Notes: generated by a model not told the origin, from the letters alone. A stretch of DNA of 64,000 nucleotides from Phaeobacter sp. 22II1-1F12B (GCF_002210165.1 NZ_AQQP01000005.1:310001-374000); one strand, 5' to 3'. Shown: positions 8,568 through 17,427, numbered from the stretch's first letter. Made by a program: numbers and translations.

Positions 8568-9460
8568 TCTGCGGCCTCCGTAAAGGGTGCGGATTGCGCC
8601 CCGCGATGGCCCTCGGCCTGGCGGGTTGCGCAATAGTCGGTATCGGAGCAGACGAACATGCGCCCACCCGCGTCATCCATGATCACCTCGTCAAGATAGG
8701 TGTTCTCTGCCCCGCAAAGCGCGCAAGGGTGATCCGCCTTGGACGGGTTGAACGGATGATCCTCGAAATCGAGACTCATGACCTTGGAATAGGGCGGCAC
8801 CGCATAAATGCGCTGCTCTCGTCCCGCGCCGAAGAGTTGCAATGCCGGGCTTTCAAGTCGCGGATTGTCGAATTTCGGAATCGGGGACGGATCCATGACA
8901 TAGCGCCCTTCGACCTTGACCGGATAGGCATAGGCGGTTGCGATCTCGCCGTGTCGCGCGATGTCCTCATACAGCTTCACATGCATCAGCCCGTATTCCT
9001 CAAGCCCGTGCATCTTGCGGGTCTCGGTCTCACGCGGCTCCAGAAAACGCAGGGGTTCCGGGATGGGCACCTGGTAGACGAGGATCTGGTCGTCGGTCAT
9101 CGGGGTTTCCGGAATTCGGTGGCGGGTCTGGATCACCGTGGCCTCGGTCGTGTGTTCCGTGGTTTCCACGCCAGCCGTACGCTCAAAGAACTTGCGGATC
9201 GAAACCGCGTTGGTCGTGTCATCCGCGCCCTGATCGATCACCTTGAGCCGGTCCGCAGGCGTCAGACAGGCGGCTGTTACCTGTACACCACCCGTCCCCC
9301 ACCCGTAGGGCATCGGCATCTCGCGGCTTGCAAAAGGCACCTGATAGCCCGGAATGGCTACGCCCTTGAGGATGGCCCGGCGGATCATCCGCTTGGTCTG
9401 CTCGTCAAGATACGCAAAATTGTAGGCATCAGTTCCGATGCCCGGCCGATCCTCAGTCAT
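8564..9460 (-). CDS. phnJ: PhnJ, carbon-phosphorus lyase radical SAM enzyme
   Basis: The 298-residue catalytic subunit that cleaves the C-P bond of ribose 1-alkylphosphonate 5-phosphate, releasing an alkane and a cyclic phosphate. The [4Fe-4S] ligands are visible as C246, C249 (CALC) and C271, and C277 aligns with the catalytic radical cysteine (E. coli Cys272). AIPGYQVPF near residues 35-43 contains the glycine proposed to carry the glycyl radical. All key residues are kept, so the enzyme should be active. An AGGGAG ribosome binding site precedes the ATG. The 135-base gap to phnI is the largest in the lyase operon and holds an antisense ORF. Confidence 0.97.
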   Translation of the reverse strand: MTEDRPGIGTDAYNFAYLDEQTKRMIRRAILKGVAIPGYQVPFASREMPMPYGWGTGGVQVTAACLTPADRLKVIDQGADDTTNAVSIRKFFERTAGVETTEHTTEATVIQTRHRIPETPMTDDQILVYQVPIPEPLRFLEPRETETRKMHGLEEYGLMHVKLYEDIARHGEIATAYAYPVKVEGRYVMDPSPIPKFDNPRLESPALQLFGAGREQRIYAVPPYSKVMSLDFEDHPFNPSKADHPCALCGAENTYLDEVIMDDAGGRMFVCSDTDYCATRQAEGHRGAQSAPFTEAAE

Positions 9461-9489
9461 GGGTCGCGCTCCCTATGAAAGGAAATTCT

Positions 9490-9594
9490 ATGGATCCGGT
9501 TAGTTTCTGTTCCGGTCTGGCCGTTGGCCTTGCCTTTCTTGGCGTTGCATATGTCGCCGGGCAGCGCAGCAGGGACAAACAAAAGGAAAAGTAG
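9490..9594 (+). CDS. Possible 34-residue single-span membrane protein, antisense in the phn operon
   Basis: This ATG-to-TAG ORF lies between phnI and phnJ on the opposite strand and does not overlap either. GAAAGGAAAT stands about six bases before the ATG as a good ribosome binding site. The predicted peptide has one hydrophobic segment (about residues 5-23, rich in Gly, Ala, Val, Leu, Phe) and a highly charged tail (QRSRDKQKEK), the usual look of a small inner-membrane protein with a cytoplasmic C-terminus. The ORF ends two bases before the phnI stop. No function is known to me. It could be chance, because the length is short. Confidence 0.45.
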   Translation: MDPVSFCSGLAVGLAFLGVAYVAGQRSRDKQKEK

Positions 9595-9595
9595 T

Positions 9596-10681
9596 TCATT
9601 CCGCTGCGTCCTTGTAACTCGCCTGCGCCTCGGCCCGCATCCGCCGCACCAGTTCCAGTTCAGATTGGAAGTCGACGTAATGGGGCAGCTTGATATGCTC
9701 GAGAAAACCGGTCGCCTGGATATTGTCCGAATGGGACAGCACAAATTCCTCGTCCTGCGCGGGCGCGCCGACATTGTCCTCGCCCAGTTCTTCCCAACGC
9801 AGGGAACGATCCACCAGTGCCATTGATATCGCCTTGCGCTCGGTCTGGCCAAAGACCAGCCCGTAGCCACGGGTAAACTGCGGCGGCTCGGTCTTGGATC
9901 CGGCGAACTGGTTGACCGTTTCGCATTCAGTCAGATCGATTTCGCCGATCTCGACGGCAAACCCCAGTTCGGGGATCTCCATTTCGACCGGCACCTTGCC
10001 GATGCGCAACTCGCCCACGAAAGGGTGGTTGCGGCCATACCCGCGCTGCGTCGAATAGGCCATGCCAAGTACAAAGCCTTCGTCGCCCCGGGTCAGCGCT
10101 TGAAGCCGCAACGCCCGGTTCGCGGGATATTCCATTGGCGCGCGGGTCATGTCGGGCGGGGTCTCGTCGCTGGGTGTCTCTTTCTGGATCAGCCCGTCGC
10201 GATTGAGAAAGTCCGTGATACGCGGGGTTTCCTTGCGCGCGGCTTCGACCTCTTGCGCACGCGGCGTTTCACCCTCGGCGGCCAGTTTGAAATCCAGAAG
10301 ACGGTGCGTGTAATCGAAAGTCGGCCCAAGCACCTGCCCGCCGGGGGCATCCTTGAACGTGGCCGAGACCCGGCGATCGCAGATCATCGCGCCGGTATCG
10401 ACGGGTTCCGAATGGCCAATGCGAGGCAGCGTCGTGCGATAGGCGCGGATCAGAAAGATCGCCTCGATCAGATCGCCGCGCGACTGCTTGATTGCCAGCG
10501 CGGCGAGGTCGGGATCGTAAAGCGAGCCTTCGGCCATCACCCGGTTTACCGCCAGTTTCATCTGCTCGCGGATCTGGGCCACCGAAAGTTCCGGTACGGC
10601 TGGGTCGCCGCGCCGTTCCTCGGCCAGCCATTCATGGGCGTTGTCGATGGCGCGCTCGCCACCCTTGACGGCAACATACAT
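9596..10681 (-). CDS. phnI: PhnI, C-P lyase core subunit
   Basis: A 361-residue core subunit which, with PhnG, H and L, joins phosphonate to the ribose of ATP by displacing adenine; PhnI alone has nucleosidase activity. The N-terminus MYVAVKGGERAIDNAHEWLAE is characteristic, and the conserved FGQTERKAISMALVDRSL segment lies near residue 290. The start overlaps the phnH stop by one base (TGATG), consistent with coupled translation. Length is normal. Confidence 0.95.
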   Translation of the reverse strand: MYVAVKGGERAIDNAHEWLAEERRGDPAVPELSVAQIREQMKLAVNRVMAEGSLYDPDLAALAIKQSRGDLIEAIFLIRAYRTTLPRIGHSEPVDTGAMICDRRVSATFKDAPGGQVLGPTFDYTHRLLDFKLAAEGETPRAQEVEAARKETPRITDFLNRDGLIQKETPSDETPPDMTRAPMEYPANRALRLQALTRGDEGFVLGMAYSTQRGYGRNHPFVGELRIGKVPVEMEIPELGFAVEIGEIDLTECETVNQFAGSKTEPPQFTRGYGLVFGQTERKAISMALVDRSLRWEELGEDNVGAPAQDEEFVLSHSDNIQATGFLEHIKLPHYVDFQSELELVRRMRAEAQASYKDAAE

Positions 10682-11250
10682 CAGGCAGCCTCCACCTTGG
10701 TCGAACGTGGAAGGGCTGCAAGCCGCTCTCCCGCGCAGAAATAGAAATCGAGCCCGAGTGGGAACAGGGCGCGGTTGGCGCGGAAAGCCTCGATTTCAGG
10801 CAATGACAGCTGGGCTATGGTTTCGATGCCCGGACCCGAGAGGCTGGCGCCATCGTTCGAAAGGTCCGGCATTTCAACGATCAGGGTCGCGGATCGGTCG
10901 GGATATTCGGTGGTGCCGATCCTGAACCGCTCAATTGGCGCAAGTGCCTCCCAGTCCCCCAGCGCGAATTGTGCCTGTTCCGCCTCGACCAGCGGCGCGC
11001 CGATGTGGAAAGCGACCCAGTCACGCATGGCCTGACCGTCAACGCCCGGCGCTAGGTAAAGCGGCGTTTCCGCATCGCAAAGCGTGAGCAACAGCACTGC
11101 GGCAGCAGTCGATACCGGCGCGGGCGCCGATCCGCCGCTGACGGTTTCGATCTTGCCCGGGCGGGCCATCGCGTTCAGTGCCGCGCGGAACCCGGCAGCG
11201 GAGTCGATTGGCGGGTTGGCAAACCCGCCGGTAAGCGCCTCTGTCTGCAT
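10681..11250 (-). CDS. phnH: PhnH, C-P lyase core subunit
   Basis: A 189-residue structural subunit of the PhnGHIJ core complex with a PLP-transferase-like fold but no known catalytic role of its own. The N-terminal AGFRAALNAMARPGKI (about residues 19-34) and the GPGIETIAQLSLP stretch are typical of PhnH. One-base overlaps (TGATG) with both phnG and phnI indicate a tightly coupled operon. Confidence 0.94.
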   Translation of the reverse strand: MQTEALTGGFANPPIDSAAGFRAALNAMARPGKIETVSGGSAPAPVSTAAAVLLLTLCDAETPLYLAPGVDGQAMRDWVAFHIGAPLVEAEQAQFALGDWEALAPIERFRIGTTEYPDRSATLIVEMPDLSNDGASLSGPGIETIAQLSLPEIEAFRANRALFPLGLDFYFCAGERLAALPRSTKVEAA

Positions 11251-11705
11251 CAGTCCTCTCCCCTGACCATCGTGAAGAAATCGACCTTGGTGGCGGCGGC
11301 CTTGGCCGCGCGGGTCGCGATTTGTGCCTCGCGTTCGCTTTCCAGCGGATCGAGCACGGTGGCGCGCAGGTCCAGTGCGCGATCCGTCTGCATCAGCGCA
11401 TCGACCAGCGCAGCGCGCTGGGCGTGCGCCTTGTCGCGCCCCTGCACGTAGGCATGACCGACTTCGCCGCTTGCCAGCCGCAGGGCACAGCGGGTGACTG
11501 TCATCTCACCCAGATTGAAGGGCGCGCCGGTGCCGCCCATGCGACCGCGCACCATGACACCACCCGCCTCGGGCACACGCAGCCAGGTGAAATCCGGCAT
11601 GTCGCTGGCCGTGTCCATCAGGGCCGCAAGCCGCGCGGGGCTGGATTTGGCCAGAAGGCCCATCCATGCCTGACGCTCGGTTTTTTCTTGTTCAGCTTTC
11701 GCCAT
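11250..11705 (-). CDS. phnG: PhnG, C-P lyase core subunit
   Basis: A 151-residue first subunit of the C-P lyase core. RQAWMGLLAKSSPARL at the N-terminus and GEVGHAYVQGRDKAHA near the middle match the family. It is the first gene of phnGHIJKLNM and lies 103 bases from the divergent phnF. The TAGACA elements at 11707-11752 begin next to its start codon, so PhnF probably controls this operon directly. Confidence 0.94.
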   Translation of the reverse strand: MAKAEQEKTERQAWMGLLAKSSPARLAALMDTASDMPDFTWLRVPEAGGVMVRGRMGGTGAPFNLGEMTVTRCALRLASGEVGHAYVQGRDKAHAQRAALVDALMQTDRALDLRATVLDPLESEREAQIATRAAKAAATKVDFFTMVRGED

Positions 11706-11706
11706 C

Positions 11707-11752
11707 TAGACACCTTGCAGATTTGTCTAAGAAACTATACAACTAGACAAAT
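11707..11752. promoter_or_regulatory. Probable PhnF operator (TAGACA repeats) between phnG and phnF
   Basis: Three copies of TAGACA are present: 11707-11712, the reverse complement at 11724-11729, and 11744-11749. The latter two are the cores of a perfect 9-base inverted repeat (ATTTGTCTA at 11721-11729 and TAGACAAAT at 11744-11752) with a 14-base spacer. HutC-type GntR regulators such as PhnF bind short palindromes with a central TA and outer GT/AC, which these half-sites resemble. The position between divergent phnG and phnF fits autoregulated repression. Confidence 0.65.
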
Positions 11753-11808
11753 CATACGCTCTACCCCCTGCCGAGGCAAGCCCGGTTAAATGAAGATTTG
11801 GTAACAAG

Positions 11809-12519
11809 ATGACGCGAACACCTGTCTGGAAATCCATTGCCGCCGCGCTTGAGGCGGATATCGCCGCCGGGCATTACGGCGCGGGCGACAAGCTGCCGAC
11901 CGAAGCGGCATTGGCCAGCCGGTTTGGCGTCAACCGGCATACAGTCCGGCGCGCCCTTGGCGATATGAGCGAGCGCGGCATTCTACGGTCGCGCCGGGGC
12001 GCGGGCGTTTTCGTCGAAGCGCCACCGACCGACTACCCGATCGGCAAGCGGGTCCGATTCCACCAGAGCATCCGGGCCACCGGCCGTTTGCCGCAGCGCC
12101 GTGTTCTGCGGCTTGAAAGCAGGCCCGGCGATACGGCCGAGACAAAGGCGCTGGCCTTAAACGCCGGGTCCATGGTGATCGTCTGCGAAGGGCTGTCGCT
12201 GGCGGGAGAGACGCCCATTGCGCATTTCATCTCGGTCTTTCCGCAGGATCGCCTGCCCGGCATGTTGCACACGCTGGAAGAGGTCACATCGGTCACCGAG
12301 GCGCTGAAACTGAACGGCGTGGCCGATTATGTGCGGCGCGAGACGCGGGTCACGGCGGAGATGCCAAGCGCGACGCAGGCGCTGCATCTGCGAATGCGCG
12401 AGGGTGATCCGCTGGTAAAAACGGTCGGGATCAACGAGGACATGGAGGGTAACCCCGTCGAATACGGGCAGACATGGTTTGCGGGCGACAGGGTGACCCT
12501 GACCTTCAGCAACGACTAG
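11809..12519 (+). CDS. phnF: PhnF, GntR/HutC-family repressor of phosphonate genes
   Basis: A 236-residue transcription regulator. The N-terminal winged helix-turn-helix (about residues 4-70) contains LPTEAALASRFGVNRHTVRRAL, the classic GntR recognition element. The C-terminal UTRA ligand domain (about 85-230) ends with VEYGQTWFAGDRVTLTF, typical of PhnF. It is divergent from phnG, and its stop overlaps that of the hexapeptide transferase by four bases. It probably senses a phosphonate or pathway intermediate; that ligand is inferred. Confidence 0.92.
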   Translation: MTRTPVWKSIAAALEADIAAGHYGAGDKLPTEAALASRFGVNRHTVRRALGDMSERGILRSRRGAGVFVEAPPTDYPIGKRVRFHQSIRATGRLPQRRVLRLESRPGDTAETKALALNAGSMVIVCEGLSLAGETPIAHFISVFPQDRLPGMLHTLEEVTSVTEALKLNGVADYVRRETRVTAEMPSATQALHLRMREGDPLVKTVGINEDMEGNPVEYGQTWFAGDRVTLTFSND

Positions 12520-13130
12520 GTGTCTTCATAGCGATCAAGGAATTCCTCGGCCTTGAGACTGCGGAAATCGTCAAGCCGGTCGCGCAAGGTCTGATGATCC
12601 CAGTCCCACCATGCCAGCGCGATCAGGCGCTCGGCGATTTCGGGCGGTTGGCGCAGGCGCAGTGGCTTGGCCGGAATGCCGGTCACGATGGTATAGGGCG
12701 CGACATCCTTGGTGACGATCGCTCCCGAGCTGACAACCGCGCCATGGCCAATGGTGATCTCGGGCTTGATCTGGGCATTGTGGCCGATCCAGGTATCGTG
12801 ACCGATGACCGTCCGACGCGAGCGGCGATGCTCGAAAAACGCGGCATCGTCCTTGGCATCGTCCCAGAGATCCGAGGAACGGTACATGAAATGATGCAGG
12901 CTGGCCCGGTCCAGTGGATGATCGGTGGCCCCGATCCGCACGAAACTCGCGATATTGGCGAACTTGCCGATGGTTGCATTGGCGATGTCGCAGTAGCGGT
13001 CACAATAGGAATAATCGCCGAATGTCGAATAGGCGACGCGGCCGCCTTTCTTGACTTCGCAATACCGGCCGAATTCCGAGCCGGTGATATCGCAATCGGC
13101 CTCGATGCGGGGGGTGTCCTTGCTGAGCAT
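12516..13130 (-). CDS. Phosphonate-associated hexapeptide-repeat acyltransferase
   Basis: A 204-residue left-handed beta-helix protein related to chloramphenicol and serine acetyltransferases (the type found next to phn genes). Hexapeptide-type repeats occur at about residues 15-65 and 125-155 (for example IGHDTWIGHNAQIKPEITIGHG), and HPLD in the middle contains a candidate catalytic histidine. The frame is open eight codons upstream to a GTG inside phnE2, but the ATG at 13130 is preferred because AGGACGGA stands in front of it. It is the last gene of phnCDE1E2. It probably acetylates an aminoalkylphosphonate or sugar-phosphonate intermediate; the substrate is unknown. Confidence 0.85.
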   Translation of the reverse strand: MLSKDTPRIEADCDITGSEFGRYCEVKKGGRVAYSTFGDYSYCDRYCDIANATIGKFANIASFVRIGATDHPLDRASLHHFMYRSSDLWDDAKDDAAFFEHRRSRRTVIGHDTWIGHNAQIKPEITIGHGAVVSSGAIVTKDVAPYTIVTGIPAKPLRLRQPPEIAERLIALAWWDWDHQTLRDRLDDFRSLKAEEFLDRYEDT

Positions 13131-13143
13131 TTCCGTCCTGATC

Positions 13144-14454
13144 TTACTTGTCACCCTGGATCAGCCGCTTGCGCAGCCAGCCCGACAGGCTGTCCATCGC
13201 CATGACCATAAGCACGACTAGCACGATGTAATAGGTAACCTCTTCCCAGTCCTTTTGGGTAATCATCGCCTGCGTCAGCAAAAGCCCGATACCGCCTCCG
13301 GTGATCGCGCCGATGATCGTCGCGCTGCGAGTGTTGGATTCGAAATAGTAGAGCACCTGGCTGAGAAGCACCGGCGTGACCTGCGGAATGACCCCGAAGC
13401 GATACCGCTGAAGCGTCGAGGCGCCGGTCGAAGAAATGCCCTCGATCTGCTTGTTGTCGACGTTTTCCAGCGCCTCGGAAAACATCTTGCCAAAACTCCC
13501 CGTATCCGTGAGCAGGATGGCAAGCGAGCCGGTAAGCGGTCCGGGGCCCAGCGCGCGGGACAGAAGGATCGTCCAGATCAACCCGTCAACGCCGCGCAGA
13601 AAGTCGAATATCCGGCGCATGAAAAAGCGCAGCGACCTAAGCGGTGCAAAGTTCTTGGCAGCGATGAATGCAACCGGCAGGGCAACTATGGCCGCACCAA
13701 AAGTACCCAGAAAGGCCATGAGAACGGTTTCGAACAGCGCCCAAGCCACATCGGAATGCCGCCACATGGCATTGTGCCAGAAATCCTGCCAAGCGCCGAC
13801 CATGTTGGACCGCGCCGGGTCGATCTGCGGACCAAAGAATATCTCGGAGAAACCGTGACCGAAGTAGGGGCTGTCGAGTGTGAAAAAGAACAGCTCCCAC
13901 CCGGCGAAGTAGCGGAACACCTCGGTCCGGTTACGGGTGAGCGAGACGCGCCCTGCGTCTGTCGTGATGTTGAGCCGGGTGCGCGAGGCAGAGACCCAAT
14001 CGGGTGAATCATCCCCAAGGTTCGACACGATTTCGCGCCCGTCGACCCGCGCTTCGATCAATCCGAAACCCGGCACATCATAGCGAAGCGCGTTTTCCGG
14101 CAGGAAGGTTACGACATGGCCATCGCCCAAGTCGATCACCTGCGTAAGCCCCTGCATCGCGACCCAATCGGGTTCCTGACCGGGCGCGTATTCGCCCTTG
14201 CGTTCGCCTTCGATGGCGACGGTCACCTCGCCGCTGCGGTTATCGCGTGAGACATGGGTCTTGTAGCTGACCATATCCGCAACAAGGGTGCGGGCATTGT
14301 CCAAACGCGCGCGTTCGGCCAGCCCCGGCACATCGAAGGCAAAGAAGACGTATGCCAGATAGCCGATAATGACGGCGGGCAGCGCCAGCGACATGATCTT
14401 CTTGCGCTGGAACAGGCCGTCGGCACGGGCGTAGAGAGCAGCGTCGGCCATCAA
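13144..14454 (-). CDS. phnE: PhnE2, phosphonate ABC transporter permease
   Basis: A 436-residue permease of the phosphonate importer. After one N-terminal helix (about residues 20-40) there is a large hydrophilic insertion of about 170 residues, then the permease core with five or so helices. The EAA loop is seen as EGISSTGASTLQRYRFGVIPQVTPVLLSQ. The insertion is a known feature of the longer of two paired PhnE proteins. It overlaps phnE1 by four bases. Confidence 0.93.
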   Translation of the reverse strand: MMADAALYARADGLFQRKKIMSLALPAVIIGYLAYVFFAFDVPGLAERARLDNARTLVADMVSYKTHVSRDNRSGEVTVAIEGERKGEYAPGQEPDWVAMQGLTQVIDLGDGHVVTFLPENALRYDVPGFGLIEARVDGREIVSNLGDDSPDWVSASRTRLNITTDAGRVSLTRNRTEVFRYFAGWELFFFTLDSPYFGHGFSEIFFGPQIDPARSNMVGAWQDFWHNAMWRHSDVAWALFETVLMAFLGTFGAAIVALPVAFIAAKNFAPLRSLRFFMRRIFDFLRGVDGLIWTILLSRALGPGPLTGSLAILLTDTGSFGKMFSEALENVDNKQIEGISSTGASTLQRYRFGVIPQVTPVLLSQVLYYFESNTRSATIIGAITGGGIGLLLTQAMITQKDWEEVTYYIVLVVLMVMAMDSLSGWLRKRLIQGDK

Positions 14455-15317
14455 TGTGCCTCCTGATGGATCAGGCGTTGACGGACATAGCCCGACAGCT
14501 GATCAAAGATGACGATGGTGAGGAAGAGAAGGATGAAGATCGCGGCGGCCTCGTCGAACTTGCCCTTGCCCCAAGACATGGCATTGCGCAGCTCGTAGCC
14601 GATGCCGCCTGCCCCGACAAAACCAAGGATCGCCGAGGCACGGATATTGATTTCAAAGCGCAGCAGCGCATAGCTGAAGTAGTTGGGCGACACCTGCGGC
14701 ACCACGCCGAACCACATGCGCTGGAACCAAGTGGCCCCGACGGAATGAAGCCCTTCGACCGGTTTCAGGTCGGCATTCTCGTTTACTTCGGAAAACAGCT
14801 TGCCCAGCGCACCGGCGGTGTGAAAGGCGATGGCGATCATCGCAGGCACCGGGCCGCCGCCGAGGATAAAGATCAGAACCAGCGCGATGACGATTTCCGG
14901 TACGGCGCGCATGATGTCCATCACACGGCGAAACAGCGGAATGGCGCGCGGCCAGAGCGCAAGCCCCCGGGTCGAGAGCAGCGAGAGTATGATCGCGAAA
15001 AGCGCACCGATCAGCGTCGAGGCCGCCGCGATATTGATGGTTTCCAACAGGGCGGGAAAGAATTTCACCAGATGCGCGGGCATCAGGTGAAGTTTGGTCG
15101 AGGCGTCCGCGACCACATCGGCGGGAAAATCGAGGAGTTGCGGCAGACCGGCCCAGAAGCCGCCCGCATTGCGTTCGTCGGCGAGCATGAACCCGGAAAT
15201 CAGCATCAGCACGAAGACCGCCAGCATGATGCCGCCATACAGTCGTTTTCGCTGGATCATCGCGACATAGCTGTCGCGGGGATGAGAATAGGCCGTGCCG
15301 TCGGTCAGGTTCGCCAT
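14451..15317 (-). CDS. phnE: PhnE1, phosphonate ABC transporter permease
   Basis: A 288-residue permease that forms the transmembrane heterodimer with PhnE2. It has a first helix at about residues 28-48 and the permease domain from about 90 onward. The EAA loop is VEGLHSVGATWFQRMWFG, where it should contact PhnC. It lies 67 bases after phnD. Confidence 0.94.
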   Translation of the reverse strand: MANLTDGTAYSHPRDSYVAMIQRKRLYGGIMLAVFVLMLISGFMLADERNAGGFWAGLPQLLDFPADVVADASTKLHLMPAHLVKFFPALLETINIAAASTLIGALFAIILSLLSTRGLALWPRAIPLFRRVMDIMRAVPEIVIALVLIFILGGGPVPAMIAIAFHTAGALGKLFSEVNENADLKPVEGLHSVGATWFQRMWFGVVPQVSPNYFSYALLRFEINIRASAILGFVGAGGIGYELRNAMSWGKGKFDEAAAIFILLFLTIVIFDQLSGYVRQRLIHQEAH

Positions 15318-15384
15318 GAAGTGCTCGCAGAATTAAAATGACCGGGCCCCGAGGGAGGCGCCCGGTCTGGAAAAAGCCGTTTGC

Positions 15385-16287
15385 TTAGTTGCTCTTGGCT
15401 TTGCGTGCTTCGATGATCGACAGGTAAGCGTCGTGAGAGATCGGATCAAAGCCCAGCGATTCACCGGCGGCAACGCCATAGGCGCATTCCGGGTCAGCTT
15501 CGTGCAGACCATCGACCCGCGCGACCATCTTTTCCTTAACATCCGCAGGCAGCGAGCTGCGCAGGACGACCGGACCTTCCGGGATCGGCTTGGAGCGCCA
15601 GATTTCGACCATGTCGTTCATATCGACGAGACCGGCATCAACCGCCTTGCGGAGCGCGCCCGAGTTGTAACCGTCTTCCCATGCGCCCTGACCATCGGCC
15701 CAGGTCACGCCGCCGTCGACATCGCCATTGTTCACGGCAACGATGGTCTGCTCGTGACCGCCGGTGAACTTGACCTCACCAAAGAAGTCGCCGCTTTCCA
15801 TCGAAGCACCGGTTTCGGCGGGGATTTCGATTGAGGGGATCAGGTAGCCCGAGGTGGAGTTGGGATCACCAAAACCAAAGACCTTGCCCTTCATGTCGTC
15901 GAGCGAAGTGATGCCGCTGTCCTTGCGGGCAAAACCGATGGAGTGATAGCCATAGGAGCCGTCGAGGTTGATCTTGACGAGAACCGGCTCGACCACTTCG
16001 GGGTCCGACAGGTAAACAGCCGCGTAACCCGACGCGCCCAGCCATGCCATGTCGAGCGTACCGCCGAGCAGGCCCTGGATCACACCGTTATAGTCGGCGG
16101 GGGCGAACAGCTTGGTGGGAACGCCAAGTGTTTCTTCGGCATAGGTTGCGAGGCACTCGTTCGACGCCAGACGGTCCTGTGCGTTTTCGCCGCCCAGCAG
16201 GCCAATGCGGAATTCGGTGATTTCCTGAGCCGCAACCGAGCCCGCCAGGGCGGTGGTCGCAAGCGCCGCTGCGATGATCTTTTTCAT
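15385..16287 (-). CDS. phnD: PhnD, phosphonate-binding periplasmic protein
   Basis: A 300-residue solute receptor for phosphonates. The ATG at 16287 gives a clean signal peptide (MKKIIAAALATTALAGSVAAQ, cleavage about residue 20). The open frame extends 80 codons upstream into arginine-rich sequence and phnC, which is not coding. Family features include NGVIQGLLGGTLDMAWLGASGYA near residue 70 and GDPNSTSGYLIPS near residue 145, which form the phosphonate pocket. It follows phnC by 59 bases. Confidence 0.95.
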   Translation of the reverse strand: MKKIIAAALATTALAGSVAAQEITEFRIGLLGGENAQDRLASNECLATYAEETLGVPTKLFAPADYNGVIQGLLGGTLDMAWLGASGYAAVYLSDPEVVEPVLVKINLDGSYGYHSIGFARKDSGITSLDDMKGKVFGFGDPNSTSGYLIPSIEIPAETGASMESGDFFGEVKFTGGHEQTIVAVNNGDVDGGVTWADGQGAWEDGYNSGALRKAVDAGLVDMNDMVEIWRSKPIPEGPVVLRSSLPADVKEKMVARVDGLHEADPECAYGVAAGESLGFDPISHDAYLSIIEARKAKSN

Positions 16288-16346
16288 AAGTCTTCTCCGT
16301 TGGTTACCGCCCCGTCCCGGGGTCGGGTCAGTTGAAAGGGTGAAAG

Positions 16347-17159
16347 TCAGACCGCCACTTCCGCCGCGCGGATTTCGGGCGTGTGGTCGCGGATTTCGGT
16401 GGATGTGGCCGCTTCGGAAAAATCGGCGCCAGCACCATAGATGTCGCGCGCGACCCCGGTGGTCAGTTGTTCGGGCGTGCCGTCGAAAACGATACGACCG
16501 TCGCGCATCCCGATTACGCGGTCGCAATAGCGCCGCGCCGTATCCAGCGTGTGAAGGTTGGCAATGACCATGCGGCCGTCTTCGTCATGGATGCGACGCA
16601 GGGATTCCATGACCACCTGCGCGTTCATCGGGTCGAGCGAGGCGATGGGTTCATCGGCAAGGATGATCTTGGGGTCCTGCATCAGGGCGCGGGCGATGGC
16701 GACCCGCTGCTGCTGACCGCCGGAAAGTGCCTCGGCCCGCTTGGCCGCATGATCGACGATGCCGAGCCGCTCGAGAATATCGATGGCGCGGTGGATGTCT
16801 TCGCGCGGGAACAGGTTGAACATGGAGGTGAAGTTCGAACGCCGGTTCAGCGTGCCGTGGAGAACGTTCGATACCACGTCCATGCGCGGCACCAGATTGA
16901 ACTGTTGAAAGATCATCGCGCATTCCGCCTGCCATGCGCGCTTGGCCTTGCCACTCAGCGAAAGGACATTGCGCCCCTCGAAGTTCAGCTCGCCCGAACT
17001 TGCATCTGTCAGCCGGTTCATCATGCGAAGGAAGGTGGACTTGCCTGCCCCGGAACGCCCGATGATCCCCAGCATCATGGACCGGTCCACGGTAAAGGAC
17101 GCTTCATCAACAGCGGTATTCGCCCCGAAGCGTTTGGTCAGTTTTTCGACAGACAGCAT
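16347..17159 (-). CDS. phnC: PhnC, phosphonate ABC transporter ATP-binding protein
   Basis: A 270-residue ATPase that energises phosphonate uptake. Walker A is [14 protein letters not shown] (near residue 35), the signature is [16 protein letters not shown], and Walker B is [12 protein letters not shown]. It is the first gene of phnCDE1E2. About 64 bases upstream lies a Pho-box-like sequence, so the operon is probably induced by phosphate starvation through PhoB. Confidence 0.95.
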   Translation of the reverse strand: MLSVEKLTKRFGANTAVDEASFTVDRSMMLGIIGRSGAGKSTFLRMMNRLTDASSGELNFEGRNVLSLSGKAKRAWQAECAMIFQQFNLVPRMDVVSNVLHGTLNRRSNFTSMFNLFPREDIHRAIDILERLGIVDHAAKRAEALSGGQQQRVAIARALMQDPKIILADEPIASLDPMNAQVVMESLRRIHDEDGRMVIANLHTLDTARRYCDRVIGMRDGRIVFDGTPEQLTTGVARDIYGAGADFSEAATSTEIRDHTPEIRAAEVAV

Positions 17160-17222
17160 TCAGCACCCCATTCGTTCCGGCGCCACCGCTAGGGCGTTTG
17201 GGTCACTGCTTTGTGTCGGTTC

Positions 17223-17241
17223 TGCTAAAGTTTCATGACAA
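17223..17241 (-). promoter_or_regulatory. Candidate Pho box upstream of phnC
   Basis: On the minus strand TTGTCATGAAACTTTAGCA resembles the PhoB box, which is two 7-base direct repeats (close to CTGTCAT) 11 bases apart with an A-rich spacer. The first half (TTGTCAT) is good and the second (CTTTAGCA) is weaker. It is 64-82 bases upstream of the phnC ATG. The family's known PhoB control of phosphonate uptake makes the call plausible. Confidence 0.5.
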
Positions 17242-17427
17242 GCGCCCTTTGACCTGTGGACAAGTCGGTGCGGCGCACTAAGGCGCCCAGAAAGAGGTCA
17301 GTTTCCGGCTTGCTGCTTGATAAAAGACATTTTTGCAGATGCCCTCTTGGGATGAGACATGGCCTGCGCTAGGCTTTCCAAGAACGGCCCGCGAACAGCA
17401 ACGGTGCCGCGCAGGAATGACAGAAAT

